Shown: positions 19,668-28,138, counted from the stretch's first letter. The stretch is 64,000 nucleotides of DNA from Amycolatopsis acidicola (GCF_007713735.2 NZ_VMNW02000014.1:62001-126000), one strand, 5' to 3'. Notes: generated by a model from the sequence alone, not told the origin. Numbers and translations: made by a program.

Positions 19668-20273
19668 ATGAGTGAGTTCACCATCGTGGCGCTGTCGGCG
19701 GGGCTGAACCAGCCCTCGTCGACCCGCCTGCTCGCCGACCGGCTCACCGGCGCCGCGGTCTCCGCGCTGGAGGCCGGAGGGGCAACGGTGAAGACCGAGA
19801 CCATCGAACTGCGCGACATCGCGCACGACGTCGTGAACACCATGCTGACCGGCTTCCCGGCAGGGAAGATGCCCGCGGTGTTCGACGCCGTGACGAGCGC
19901 GAGCGGGCTGATCGCCGTGACCCCGGTGTTCACCACGTCGTACTCGGGCCTGTTCAAGTCCTTTGTGGACGTACTGGACAACGAGGCGCTGACCGGGATG
20001 CCGGTGCTGCTCGGTGCCACGGGCGGGACGGCGCGGCATTCGCTGGCGCTGGACTACAACCTGCGGCCGGTTTTCACCTACCTGCACGCCGATGTCGTCA
20101 CGACGGGCGTCTTCGCGGCGACCGACGACTGGGCCAGTGGCGAGGATTCGCTGCCAGGCCGGATCGAGCGCGCGGGCGGCGAGCTGGCGGCGAAAATCCT
20201 CGGCTCCCACCGTGCCGGCCCCGTGGACGACTACGCGTCGGTCCCGTCGTTCGAGGAACTGCTCGGCCGCTGA
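19668..20273 (+). CDS. NAD(P)H-dependent FMN reductase (CE1759-type)
   Basis: 201-residue flavodoxin-like reductase. The FMN phosphate loop is visible in LSAGLNQPSSTRLLAD, and the segments ITAVTPVFTTSYSGLFKSFVD-like (AVTPVFTTSYSGLFKSF) and LLGATGGTARHS are conserved in this family. It starts 11 bp after the monooxygenase stop, so the two form an operon and probably a two-component monooxygenase. The stop lies 2 bp from that of the convergent VOC gene. Confidence 0.86.
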   Translation: MSEFTIVALSAGLNQPSSTRLLADRLTGAAVSALEAGGATVKTETIELRDIAHDVVNTMLTGFPAGKMPAVFDAVTSASGLIAVTPVFTTSYSGLFKSFVDVLDNEALTGMPVLLGATGGTARHSLALDYNLRPVFTYLHADVVTTGVFAATDDWASGEDSLPGRIERAGGELAAKILGSHRAGPVDDYASVPSFEELLGR

Positions 20274-20275
20274 GG

Positions 20276-20632
20276 TCAGGCTCGAAGGCAGAACGGGTGC
20301 CCAGCCGGATCGCGGAGGACGCGGGAGCGTTCCGGGCTGGGCTGGTGGTCTTCCTTGGTGGCGCCGAGCCGGATCGCCTCCTGCTCGGCGGTGTCGAGGT
20401 CCTCGACGGTGAGATCAAGGTGGATCTGCTGCGGCCGGTCCCGCGCTGGCCAGGTCGGCGGCCGATGGTCCTCGGCACGGATCGCGCCGAGGTGGAGCGT
20501 TCCGGCGTTGACCGCGCAGAAGCCGGGCGTCTCGACCACCGTCTCGCCGCCGAGGATGGCGGCCCAGAAGCGGGCCAGTGCGATCGGGTCGGCGCAGTCG
20601 AGGTTGATCGCGGCGATTTTGGCTGTGGGCAC
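20276..20632 (-). CDS. VOC-family (glyoxalase-like) protein
   Basis: 118-residue single-module member of the vicinal oxygen chelate superfamily: AAINLDCADPIALARFWAAILGG at the N-terminus, IHLDLTVEDLDTAEQEAIRLGA in the middle and VLRDPAGHPFCL at the end. Such proteins include dioxygenases, isomerases and antibiotic-binding proteins; no specific role is readable. GTG at 20632 was chosen because GGAG lies 5 bp before it; an upstream TTG at 20650 has a weaker site. Possibly co-transcribed with the upstream aldo/keto reductase gene. Confidence 0.82.
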   Translation of the reverse strand: MPTAKIAAINLDCADPIALARFWAAILGGETVVETPGFCAVNAGTLHLGAIRAEDHRPPTWPARDRPQQIHLDLTVEDLDTAEQEAIRLGATKEDHQPSPERSRVLRDPAGHPFCLRA

Positions 20633-20660
20633 AGGTACTCCAGGCGACAAGGGGCGATGG

Positions 20661-21695
20661 TCAGATCACAGGGACGGGTACGTCGTCGAGCAGGCTGTGG
20701 TCGCCATCGACGCCGTGGGCCAGTGCGGCCGCCACGCTCTCGTGTGGAGCGCCCGGCCGGATCGCGCTGACTACGTCCAGCCGTTCGTAGTGGCGTGGCT
20801 CGAGTTCGACGTCGAGGGCTTCGAGATATCCCTCCAAATGGCCCGGGGTGCGAGGCCCCACGATGGGGATCATCGAGGTCGCCGCCCGTGCGGCGCGCTC
20901 GCGCAGCCACGCCAGCGCGACCTGGACCGGCCCCGTCCCCAGCTCATCCGCGACAGCGACAACAGCGTCGAGTACCGCTTCAGCGCCCTCACCGACAACC
21001 CCGGCTCGCGCGCTGAGCCGCCCCTGTTCGCCACGGCGGTATTTCCCGGTCAGCAGGCCACCCGCCAGCGGCGAATAGAGAACCACGCCCAGCCCGTGAG
21101 CCGCCGCCATCGGGATGATCTCCCGTTCCGCGGAGCGCTCGGCCAGGCTGTACTCGGTCTGGATGCCGACCAGCGACGCCCGCCCGCTCAGCTCCGACCG
21201 GACAGCGGCGCCTGCGACCCGCCAGGCCGGAAAGTTCGACAGTGCGCCGTAACGGATCTTGCCCGCCCGGATCAGATCTTCGAGCCCGGCCAGGATCTCC
21301 GGCATCGGGGTCACGCCGTCGGGGAGATGGGGCATGAACACGTCGACGTAGTCGGTCCGCAACCGCCGCAGGCTCTCCTCCAGGGAGCGGATCATGGTCT
21401 TGCGGCTGTTCCCCGTGGTGCCGGGAGGGATCTTGGCGCTCCTGCTCCCGGTGTACTTGGTGATCACCACGTAGTCGTCGCGGTCGCGGCCGAGGAATTC
21501 GCCGAGGAGGGTCTCGGCCTCGCCGTCCTGGTAGATGTTCGAGACGTCGAAAGTGGTCCCGCCCGCCGTCACGAACGCCTCGAAGATCGCTTTCGCGCCG
21601 TCGACGCCCGCCGCGGCCGAGCCGAAGTTGGCCGTGCCCAGCACGTACTCCGAGACCCGTAGCCCGCTGTTTCTGCCGAAGGCTTGGTAGCGCAC
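20661..21695 (-). CDS. Aldo/keto reductase
   Basis: 344-residue NADPH-dependent oxidoreductase with a TIM-barrel. The catalytic tetrad can be placed: Asp and Tyr in TTFDVSNIYQDGEAE, Lys in VVITKYTGS and His in VDVFMPHLPD. Later segments GIQTEYSLAER and GVVLYSPLAGGLLTGKY are typical of the YajO/Tas branch. It starts at GTG 21695 behind a GGGAG box and is divergent from a TetR regulator with a palindromic operator between them, so it is probably repressed by that regulator and induced by an aldehyde or ketone. Confidence 0.9.
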   Translation of the reverse strand: MRYQAFGRNSGLRVSEYVLGTANFGSAAAGVDGAKAIFEAFVTAGGTTFDVSNIYQDGEAETLLGEFLGRDRDDYVVITKYTGSRSAKIPPGTTGNSRKTMIRSLEESLRRLRTDYVDVFMPHLPDGVTPMPEILAGLEDLIRAGKIRYGALSNFPAWRVAGAAVRSELSGRASLVGIQTEYSLAERSAEREIIPMAAAHGLGVVLYSPLAGGLLTGKYRRGEQGRLSARAGVVGEGAEAVLDAVVAVADELGTGPVQVALAWLRERAARAATSMIPIVGPRTPGHLEGYLEALDVELEPRHYERLDVVSAIRPGAPHESVAAALAHGVDGDHSLLDDVPVPVI

Positions 21696-21749
21696 AGGAA
21701 TCTCCCTGAAGAGGTGGGCGTGGGGTACGGTCGTGACGTTACCACGTAA

Positions 21750-21763
21750 AACGAATGGTCGTT
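21750..21763. promoter_or_regulatory. Candidate TetR operator
   Basis: Perfect inverted repeat AACGA-ATGG-TCGTT, directly 5 bp before the TetR start and within the 72-bp divergent gap to the aldo/keto reductase. The pattern is common for TetR-family sites, and the location suggests both autoregulation and control of the reductase. Confidence 0.6.
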
Positions 21764-21767
21764 CTTT

Positions 21768-22304
21768 ATGCCTAGAGTGAGCCAGGCCCACCTCGACGCC
21801 CGCCGTCAGCAGATCATCGACGCCGCCCGCGCCCGCTTCGCCACGCACGGCTTCGCGCGGACGTCCATGACCGATCTCGTAGCGGCCTCCGGGCTGTCGG
21901 TCGGGGCGATCTACCGCTATTTCACGAGCAAGGACGAGATCGTCGCCGCCATCTGCGAGCAGGGAACCCAGGCGTTGCCCGCCGAGCTGACGGCCGCGTC
22001 GATCAAGGAGTTCCTCGAGCACATCCGCACCATGGCGCGCGAGGAGGATCACGCCCGGCTGGTCGCGCAGATCTACGCCGAGGCCGCCGTCTCTCCGGCC
22101 CTCGCCGCTCTTGTCCAGCGCCAACTCGAGGACCTGCGCCAGGCGGTCGTCGCGCTCCTGCCGCGCCACGCGCCCGCGGAGGCGGCGCGGGTCGCTGAGA
22201 CATTCGTCGCCCTTTGTCACGGCTACACCCAGCAGCTCGCCGTGCGCGGGGACCTCGACCCCGCGCCCTTCGCTGCGGCCCTCATCGCCATCACCGCGTC
22301 GTAG
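21768..22304 (+). CDS. TetR-family transcription regulator
   Basis: 178-residue repressor. The helix-turn-helix is at about residues 28-53 (MTDLVAASGLSVGAIYRYF), preceded by IIDAARARFATHGFA. The C-terminal ligand domain is helical and variable. It probably binds the AACGA-ATGG-TCGTT palindrome just upstream and controls the divergent aldo/keto reductase. The ATG at 21768 directly follows the operator, so the transcript leader is very short. Confidence 0.92.
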   Translation: MPRVSQAHLDARRQQIIDAARARFATHGFARTSMTDLVAASGLSVGAIYRYFTSKDEIVAAICEQGTQALPAELTAASIKEFLEHIRTMAREEDHARLVAQIYAEAAVSPALAALVQRQLEDLRQAVVALLPRHAPAEAARVAETFVALCHGYTQQLAVRGDLDPAPFAAALIAITAS

Positions 22305-22315
22305 CCCGAGACCTC

Positions 22316-22380
22316 TTGACCTTCGCGGGTTCGCGCGGCACAGTGTGTTCGTCAGTCGTGCATATGTGCGTCAGTCGAAC
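22316..22380 (+). promoter_or_regulatory. Candidate promoter and operator of the catabolic operon
   Basis: TTGACC (22316-22321) followed after 17 bp by CACAGT (22339-22344) resembles a vegetative actinobacterial promoter. Just downstream, CGTCAGTCG occurs twice (22350-22358 and 22369-22377, 19 bp apart), and GTTCG/CGAAC flank the block as an inverted repeat around a central CATATG. Its position over the likely transcription start suggests repressor binding, perhaps by the IclR protein encoded downstream. Confidence 0.45.
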
Positions 22381-22391
22381 AAACGGAGACG

Positions 22392-23705
22392 ATGATGTCG
22401 GCCGGATCAGTCCTGCGGAGCGCGTTCACCACGAAGCTCTACGTCACCGTGCTGGTGGCGATCGTGCTGGGAGCGGCGCTCGGGTTCGTCGCGCCCGGCG
22501 TCGGCGCCGCGCTGCAGCCCATCGGTACCGGGTTCATCTCGCTGATCCAGATGCTCATCGCGCCGGTCGTGTTCTGCACGATCGTCACGGGCATCGCGTC
22601 GGCCGGGGAGCTGACCAGCGTCGGCCGCGTCGGAGTCAAGGCGCTGGTCTACTTCGAAGTCCTCACGACCGTCGCGCTGATCATCGGGCTGATCGTGATG
22701 GACCTCTTCCGCCCCGGCGGCGGCATCCACGCGGACCCGGGTTCGCTGAAACTCTCCGGCACCGCGCAGCAGTACGTGCAGACCGGCGAATCCCAGCACT
22801 GGTACGACTTCCTCGTCAACATCATCCCGAAGACGGTGGTCAGCTCCTTCACCGAAGGAAATGTGCTGCAGGTGCTGCTGGTCGCCGTGCTGTTCGCCAT
22901 CGCCGTCAAGGCGCTGGGCGAACGCGGCGCGCCGGTCGTGCGCGGGATCGAGCGGATCAGCGACGTGCTGTTCGGCATCGTCAAGCTCATCATGTACCTG
23001 GCCCCGCTGGGCGCTTTCGGCGCGATGGCCTACACCACCGGCAAGTTCGGTGCGTCCACTTTGGCCAGTCTCGGCGGGATCGTGGTGCTGTTCTGGGCCA
23101 CCGGGATCGTCTTCTGCGTGGTCGTTTTCGGAGTGGTCGCGCGGTTGTGCGGGATCCGCGTGCTGAAGCTGTACCGGTACTTCAAGGACGAGCTGCTGAT
23201 CACGCTCGGCACGGCCAACTACGAAGCCGTGATGCCGCAGCTGATGCGCAAGCTCGAGTACCTCGGCTGCCCCAAGAAGATCGTCGGCCTCGTCGTGCCG
23301 TCCGGTTACGCCTTCAACGGCGACGGCGTGTGCCTGTACCTCGGCTTCGCGTCGCTCTACATCGCGCAGGCCTTCGACGTGAATCTCTCGCTGTGGCAAC
23401 AGATCGGGCTGCTCGCGGTCTTCATGGTGACCTCGAAGGGCTCGGCCGGGGTGGCCGGCGCCGGGTTCGTCATCCTCGCCGCGACCCTGTCCACCACCGG
23501 CGTGGTGCCGGTCGCCGGGATCATGCTCGTGCTCGGCGTGGACCGGTTCCTCTCCACCATGCGCGGCCTCGTCAGCCTGTGCGGGCAGATGCTCGGCAGC
23601 ATCGTCGTCTCCCGCTGGGAAGGCGTCTTCGACCTCGACCGGGCCAGGCGTGTGCTGGCCGGTGAAAAACCAGCCGGGACAACGGAAAGCGTCCCGGTCA
23701 GCTGA
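22392..23705 (+). CDS. Dicarboxylate/amino acid:cation symporter family carrier (DctA-like, atypical)
   Basis: 437-residue transporter with about eight membrane helices and two re-entrant loops, matching DctA through the N-terminus (GTGFISLIQMLIAPVVFCTIVTGIA) and IIPKTVVSSFTEGNVLQVLLVAVLFAIA. Binding-site motifs are altered: the serine-rich loop reads LGTANYE, the N-M/L-D-G-T motif reads FNGDGV, and the last helix keeps D and R (GVDRFLSTMRGL) but has SLCGQ in place of the Asn residues. Substrate may therefore differ from C4-dicarboxylates. It opens an operon-like run of catabolic genes, implying it imports their substrate. Confidence 0.85.
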   Translation: MMSAGSVLRSAFTTKLYVTVLVAIVLGAALGFVAPGVGAALQPIGTGFISLIQMLIAPVVFCTIVTGIASAGELTSVGRVGVKALVYFEVLTTVALIIGLIVMDLFRPGGGIHADPGSLKLSGTAQQYVQTGESQHWYDFLVNIIPKTVVSSFTEGNVLQVLLVAVLFAIAVKALGERGAPVVRGIERISDVLFGIVKLIMYLAPLGAFGAMAYTTGKFGASTLASLGGIVVLFWATGIVFCVVVFGVVARLCGIRVLKLYRYFKDELLITLGTANYEAVMPQLMRKLEYLGCPKKIVGLVVPSGYAFNGDGVCLYLGFASLYIAQAFDVNLSLWQQIGLLAVFMVTSKGSAGVAGAGFVILAATLSTTGVVPVAGIMLVLGVDRFLSTMRGLVSLCGQMLGSIVVSRWEGVFDLDRARRVLAGEKPAGTTESVPVS

Positions 23706-23719
23706 ACAGGGAGAGTGGT

Positions 23720-24226
23720 ATGGCAAGGCTCGACTACGTGGTCGAGGGCAGCGAGGTGGCCGACCGGATCCGCGCGCGCCGCGGCGGCAGGCTGACCGCG
23801 CTGGACGGCATGCTGTTGCACAGCCCGCCGTTCGCCGACGGGTGGAACAACCTGCTCGGCGCCATCAGGGGGAATTCGACGTTGCCGGGCGACATCCGCG
23901 AACTGGCGATCCTGCGGGTCGCCGAGCTCAACGGGGCCGAGTACGAATGGTCCGCGCACGAGCCGGTCGCGAAGGAAGAAGGCATGACCACGGACCAGCT
24001 CGCCGCGCTGCGCGTCGGCGGCGACACCGGGGCGCTCGATGCCCGCCAGCGCGCGACTGTGGCCTACACCGACGCCATGACCAGGGAAATCGCGGTCGGC
24101 GACGAGCTGTTCGGGGCGCTGGGCGAGCATTTCGACGAGCAGCAGGTGGTCGAGCTGACCGTGACGGTCGGCGCCTACAACATGGTGTCCCGGTTCCTGG
24201 TCGCTTTGGAGGTCGGCAAGGAGTGA
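23720..24226 (+). CDS. Carboxymuconolactone decarboxylase-family protein
   Basis: 168-residue all-helical CMD-fold protein: LPGDIRELAILRVAELNGAEYEWSAHEPVAKEEG, then ARQRATVAYTDAMTRE and VELTVTVGAYNMVSRFL. The CxxC pair of AhpD-type peroxidase members is absent (the site reads EYEWSAH), so a thiol peroxidase role is unlikely and a decarboxylase, lactone-related or structural role is more plausible. It lies 14 bp after the carrier gene and overlaps the next gene by 4 bp (GTGA), so it is part of the same operon. Confidence 0.83.
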   Translation: MARLDYVVEGSEVADRIRARRGGRLTALDGMLLHSPPFADGWNNLLGAIRGNSTLPGDIRELAILRVAELNGAEYEWSAHEPVAKEEGMTTDQLAALRVGGDTGALDARQRATVAYTDAMTREIAVGDELFGALGEHFDEQQVVELTVTVGAYNMVSRFLVALEVGKE

Positions 24227-25017
24227 GGCTCGAAGGGAAGGTCGCGATCATCACCGGCGCGGGCAGTGTCGGGCCGGGGTGGGGCAATGGTCGCGCGGCC
24301 GCGGTGCTGTTCGCGCGCGAGGGCGCAAACGTTTTCGCGGTGGACCGCGACGCGGCGGCGCTGACGGAAACCGTGCGGATGATCGAGGACGAGGGCGGCA
24401 CGGTGCGCACCCACACCTGCGACGTCACCGACAGCGCGGCGGTCGAGGCGATGGTCGCGGCCTGCCGCGCGGAGTTCGGCAGGGTGGACATCCTGGTCAA
24501 CAACGTCGGCGGTTCGCGCCCCGGCGGGCCGGTCGAGCTGAGTGAGCAGGACTGGCACGCGCAGCTCGACTACAACCTGAGCAGCGTCTACCTGACCTGC
24601 AAACACGTCATCCCGGTCATGCGCGAGCAGGGTTCCGGCGCGATCGTGAACACGGCGTCCACGTCAGGTACGCGGTTCACCGGCTCGCCGCAAGTCGGCT
24701 ACGCGTCGGCGAAGGCGGGCGTCATCCAGTTGTCCAAGGTGATCGCCGTGCAGCACGCGCCGGACGGGATCCGCGTGAACACGGTGGTGCCAGGGCAGTT
24801 GCACACACCGATGGTGGAGGCGCGGCTCGCCGGGCAGCGCGAAGGCGGCGACGTGGCGGCGCTCCTGGCGAAGCGGCAGGCGCGGATTCCGCTGGGGTTC
24901 ATGGGCGACGGGCGCGACACCGCGTACGCGGCGTTGTTCCTCGCCTCCGACGAGGCCCGGTTCGTCACCGGTACGGAGATCGTGGTGGACGGTGGTATGA
25001 CGGCGAGGTGCGATTGA
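24223..25017 (+). CDS. Short-chain dehydrogenase/reductase
   Basis: 264-residue NAD(P)-dependent oxidoreductase. The nucleotide-binding glycines sit in TGAGSVGPGWGNGRAAA, an expanded version of the usual TGxxxGxG. NNVGGS follows, then the catalytic Ser in NTASTSGT and Tyr/Lys in YASAKAG; the C-terminus ends FVTGTEIVVDGGM. The GTG start overlaps the preceding stop (GTGA) and its own stop overlaps the next start (TGATG). The substrate is presumably a hydroxy- or oxo-acid intermediate of the pathway encoded by the cluster. Confidence 0.9.
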   Translation: MRLEGKVAIITGAGSVGPGWGNGRAAAVLFAREGANVFAVDRDAAALTETVRMIEDEGGTVRTHTCDVTDSAAVEAMVAACRAEFGRVDILVNNVGGSRPGGPVELSEQDWHAQLDYNLSSVYLTCKHVIPVMREQGSGAIVNTASTSGTRFTGSPQVGYASAKAGVIQLSKVIAVQHAPDGIRVNTVVPGQLHTPMVEARLAGQREGGDVAALLAKRQARIPLGFMGDGRDTAYAALFLASDEARFVTGTEIVVDGGMTARCD

Positions 25018-25886
25018 TGACCGAACCCGGCAACCCGGGCCCAGACCCGAACACGAAGACGCCCGCGCTCGTCCTGCCGCCGGGCAGCTGCGACGCGCAC
25101 TGCCACATCTTCGGCCCGACGGCGGAATTCCCTTACGCGCCGGACAGGACGTACACCCCGCCGGAGGCGCCGCTGGCGGATCTCCAGCGCCTGCACGGAA
25201 TCCTCGGGCTCGAGCGGGCGGTGATCGTGCAGTCCGCCGTGCACACCACGGACCACGCGGCGCTCTACGACGCGCTCGGCCGGTTCCCGGGCAGGTACCG
25301 CGGCGTCGCGCTGATCAAGCCGGACACGCCGGACGCGGAGGTGGCGCGGCTGCACGAGGCCGGTGTGCGCGGCGCGCGGCTGCATTTCACCCCGCACCTC
25401 GGGCCGGCGCCGTCGATGGAGACCATCCAGGCGATCGTGGCCAAGATCCGGCCGTACGACTGGCATCTGGCCCTGCACGTGGCCGGTGACGGCGCGGCCG
25501 AGCACGAGGAGCTGGTGCGTTCGCTGCCGGTGACCGTCGTGATCGACCACATGGGCAGGCCGGATCTGCGCGCGGGTTTGGACAGCGCGCCGGTCCATGC
25601 CTTGCTGCGGCTGCTGGACACGGGGTCGGTGTGGATCAAGCTCAGCGGCGCGGACCGACTCGCGACGCGGCCGCCGTCGATGGCCGATTCCGCCGCGCTG
25701 GCAAGGAAACTGGCCACGCACGCGCCCGATCGGGTGGTGTGGGGCACGGACTTCCCGCATCCGAACACGCACGGATTCGTGCCCAACGACGGGGATCTGG
25801 TGGATCTGCTGGCCGAGATCGCCCCGACCGCCGAAGCGCGGGAACGGTTGCTGGTCACCAATCCGGCCGAGTGCTTCGGCTTCTAG
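25017..25886 (+). CDS. TIM-barrel amidohydrolase (2-pyrone-4,6-dicarboxylate lactonase-like)
   Basis: 289-residue amidohydrolase of the group that includes LigI. The HxH motif is in CDAHCHIFGP, a further His region in GARLHFTPHLG, VVIDHMGRPD, and the metal-site Asp is in VWGTDFPHPN. These hydrolases open lactones or hydrolyse dicarboxylic intermediates. The start shares a base with the SDR stop; the stop overlaps that of the convergent IclR gene through CTAG. Substrate is not readable, but the neighbours support an organic-acid or ring-derived lactone. Confidence 0.86.
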   Translation: MTEPGNPGPDPNTKTPALVLPPGSCDAHCHIFGPTAEFPYAPDRTYTPPEAPLADLQRLHGILGLERAVIVQSAVHTTDHAALYDALGRFPGRYRGVALIKPDTPDAEVARLHEAGVRGARLHFTPHLGPAPSMETIQAIVAKIRPYDWHLALHVAGDGAAEHEELVRSLPVTVVIDHMGRPDLRAGLDSAPVHALLRLLDTGSVWIKLSGADRLATRPPSMADSAALARKLATHAPDRVVWGTDFPHPNTHGFVPNDGDLVDLLAEIAPTAEARERLLVTNPAECFGF

Positions 25887-26653
25887 TGCAAGCCCGCGAT
25901 GTCCTTCGTGATCGCGTCGGCCGTTTCGCGCAGGCGCGGCACGAAGCGGGTCCGCAGCTCTTCGAGCGTCACGCGGCCCGCGTTGGCCGAGACGTTGAGC
26001 GCGGCGAGCACGCGTCCGGTGGAACCGCGCACCGGCGCGGCGGCGGAGCGCACGCCCTCCTCGCGCTCGCCGTCCACCACGGCGAAGCCCTGTTCCCGCA
26101 CCCGGTTCAGCTCGGCGCGAAGCTCGGCGGGGTCGGTGATGGTGTGCGCGGTGAGCGGGGCCAGTTCCGCTCTGTCCAAATAGGAGTCCAGCTCGGCCGC
26201 GGGAAGCGCGGCGAGCAGTACGCGGCCCATCGAAGTGGGGTACGCGGGCAGGCGCGAACCGACGTTGAGAGTGATCGTCATCGAGCGGGACGCCGGAACG
26301 CGGGCCACGTACACGATTTCGCCACCGTCCAAAGTGGCCATCGAACTGGCTTCGCGGAGCTCGTCGGAGAGCGCGCGCATGTGCGGCTGGGCGTGCTCCC
26401 AGAAGGGCAGCGCGGCGAGGTAGCCGTAGCCGAGCCGGAGTACGCCCGCGGTGAGCCGGAACTGGCGGCCGTCGCTGTCGGCGAAACCGAGGCGCTCCAG
26501 CGTCAGCAGGATCCGGCGTGCGGTGGCGCGGGTGAGGCCGGTGGCCGTGGCCGCCTCGCTCACCGTCATCGCCGGGCGCTCGGCGGAGAAGCTTTGCAGC
26601 AGCCGGAAAGCCTTCTCGACCGAGTCGATGACGTCGGGGTCCTCTCTCGACAC
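25883..26653 (-). CDS. IclR-family transcription regulator
   Basis: 256-residue regulator. Winged helix-turn-helix: DSVEKAFRLLQSFSAERPAMTVSEAATATGLTRATARRILLTLERLGF, followed by the IclR effector domain (AYPTSMGRVLLAALP, EREEGVRSAAAPVRG). The GTG at 26653 has GGAGG 5 bp upstream. It is transcribed against the catabolic operon on its left and away from the EthD-like gene on its right, so it may control both; effectors of this family are usually carboxylic acids or aromatic intermediates. Confidence 0.9.
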   Translation of the reverse strand: MSREDPDVIDSVEKAFRLLQSFSAERPAMTVSEAATATGLTRATARRILLTLERLGFADSDGRQFRLTAGVLRLGYGYLAALPFWEHAQPHMRALSDELREASSMATLDGGEIVYVARVPASRSMTITLNVGSRLPAYPTSMGRVLLAALPAAELDSYLDRAELAPLTAHTITDPAELRAELNRVREQGFAVVDGEREEGVRSAAAPVRGSTGRVLAALNVSANAGRVTLEELRTRFVPRLRETADAITKDIAGLH

Positions 26654-26685
26654 CACCCCTCCTCTCTCGATGGGAACCGTACCCG

Positions 26686-27312
26686 ATGACCGAAGGACTC
26701 CTGTTCGTCTTGGCCGAGCCCGGCCGGGTGCCCGAAGCCGAGTTCCACGACTGGTACGACAACGAGCACGCCCCCGCGCGGCTGGCGGTGCCCGGGATCC
26801 GGACGGGGTACCGGTACCGCGCACTCGACGGGCTCCGGCCGGGCTGGCTCGCCTGGTACGAGCTGGACCTCGCCGCGCTTGAGGGACCGGAGTACGCGCG
26901 AGCGCGGCGTCGAAGCCCGCGCGAACAGTTGGTCGTGGAACGGCTCGACGTGCTGGACCGGCGGGTGTACGAACAGACCGACGACGCGGGGGAGCGCACG
27001 AACGGTCCATTCGTGATCGTGTCAGTGGCGCTTTCGACCACCGACGAACCCGGCCTGAACGCCTGGTACCGGGAGGAACACGTTCCACTCCTGCACGCGA
27101 TCCCGGGCTGGCGGCGGACGAGGCGGTATCGCAGAAAGCAAGGCAGCGGCCCGGATCTGCTCGCTTTCCACGAGATCGACAGCACGGAGTTGTTCGAACT
27201 TCCCGCGTACCGCGCAGCCACTAGCACACCCCGTCGCGAAGCGGTAATGGAAAAGGTGACCGCAAGGGAGCGGCGGATCTTCGGCTTCCACAACTCCGCC
27301 GCGAGGACGTAG
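26686..27312 (+). CDS. EthD-like two-domain protein
   Basis: 208-residue protein made of two alpha/beta-barrel halves in tandem, each with the same signature: HDWYDNEHAPARLAVPGIR at about residues 20-40 and NAWYREEHVPLLHAIPGWR at about 125-145. Such dimeric ferredoxin-like proteins include EthD, stress-response barrels and some decarboxylases or isomerases. The two copies suggest an intramolecular version of a usual homodimer. It starts 32 bp from the divergent IclR gene and is followed 9 bp later by an enoyl-CoA hydratase. Enzymatic role unknown. Confidence 0.75.
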   Translation: MTEGLLFVLAEPGRVPEAEFHDWYDNEHAPARLAVPGIRTGYRYRALDGLRPGWLAWYELDLAALEGPEYARARRRSPREQLVVERLDVLDRRVYEQTDDAGERTNGPFVIVSVALSTTDEPGLNAWYREEHVPLLHAIPGWRRTRRYRRKQGSGPDLLAFHEIDSTELFELPAYRAATSTPRREAVMEKVTARERRIFGFHNSAART

Positions 27313-27321
27313 CGTCGGGGT

Positions 27322-28095
27322 ATGACCGAGTACGAACACATCCTGGTCAAACGCGACGGCGACACCGTCACGATCACGATGAACCGCGCCGCACGGCGCA
27401 ACTCCCTGTCCGAGGAGCACCTGCGCGAGCTGGTGGCGGCCTTCCGCGAGGCGGGACAGTCGGACGCGACGGGCATCGTGCTCGCCGGGGCCGGGCCGGT
27501 TTTCTCGGCGGGGCACGACTTCGGCGACGTGGCCGGGCGCGATTTGGCGGGCACCCGCGAGCTGCTCCAGGTGTGCACGGAACTGATGAAGCTCGTCCAG
27601 TCCGTGCCACAGGTGGTCATCGCGCGGGTGCACGGGCTCGCGACGGCCGCCGGCTGCCAGCTCGTCGCGTCCTGCGATCTGGCGGTGGCGGCGGAGTCGG
27701 CCGGGTTCGCGCTGCCCGGCGGCAAAGGCGGCTGGTTCTGCCACACCCCGGCGGTGCCGGTCGCCAGGGCGGTCGGCCGGAAACGGCTGATGGAACTGGC
27801 ATTGACGGGCGACCCGATCGACGCGGCGACGGCGCTCGAATGGGGTCTGGTCAACCGCGTGGTGCCGGACGAGCAGCTCGACGAGGCGGTCGCCGAGCTG
27901 CTCGGCAGGGCGACGCGCGGTAGCCGGGCGAGCAAGGGGCTCGGGAAGGTGACGTTGTATGCCCAGCTGGACCGCCCGGAGGCCGACGCCTACGCCATCG
28001 CGCTCGAGGTGATGGCGGCCGCGTCGCAGACAGCGGATGCGAAGGAGGGGATGGCCGCGTTCCTGGAGAAACGGAAACCGGAGTGGCCTGGGTGA
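27322..28095 (+). CDS. Enoyl-CoA hydratase/isomerase-family protein
   Basis: 257-residue crotonase-fold protein. The oxyanion-hole segment is VFSAGHDFGDV; the second is VHGLATAAGCQLVASCDLAVAAESAGFALPGGKGGWFC. The usual catalytic Glu of hydratases at the A-A-G-C-x-L site is not obvious, so isomerase, hydrolase or other crotonase activity is possible. The segment TGDPIDAATALEWGLVNRVV is typical. It appears to be the last gene of the catabolic island that begins at 22392. Confidence 0.87.
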   Translation: MTEYEHILVKRDGDTVTITMNRAARRNSLSEEHLRELVAAFREAGQSDATGIVLAGAGPVFSAGHDFGDVAGRDLAGTRELLQVCTELMKLVQSVPQVVIARVHGLATAAGCQLVASCDLAVAAESAGFALPGGKGGWFCHTPAVPVARAVGRKRLMELALTGDPIDAATALEWGLVNRVVPDEQLDEAVAELLGRATRGSRASKGLGKVTLYAQLDRPEADAYAIALEVMAAASQTADAKEGMAAFLEKRKPEWPG

Positions 28096-28138
28096 GGGTT
28101 CTCGTTCGGTTCTGGGTGGCGCCCGGGTGATCTTGGGG

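Noticed and set aside
23720-24226. AhpD-type alkylhydroperoxidase
   Set aside because: The CxxC active site is absent; the site reads EYEWSAH.
24699-27935. 1078-residue minus-strand frame
   Set aside because: It is a shadow of the SDR, amidohydrolase, EthD-like and hydratase genes; G+C at third positions of the plus-strand genes explains it. Only the IclR gene inside it is real.
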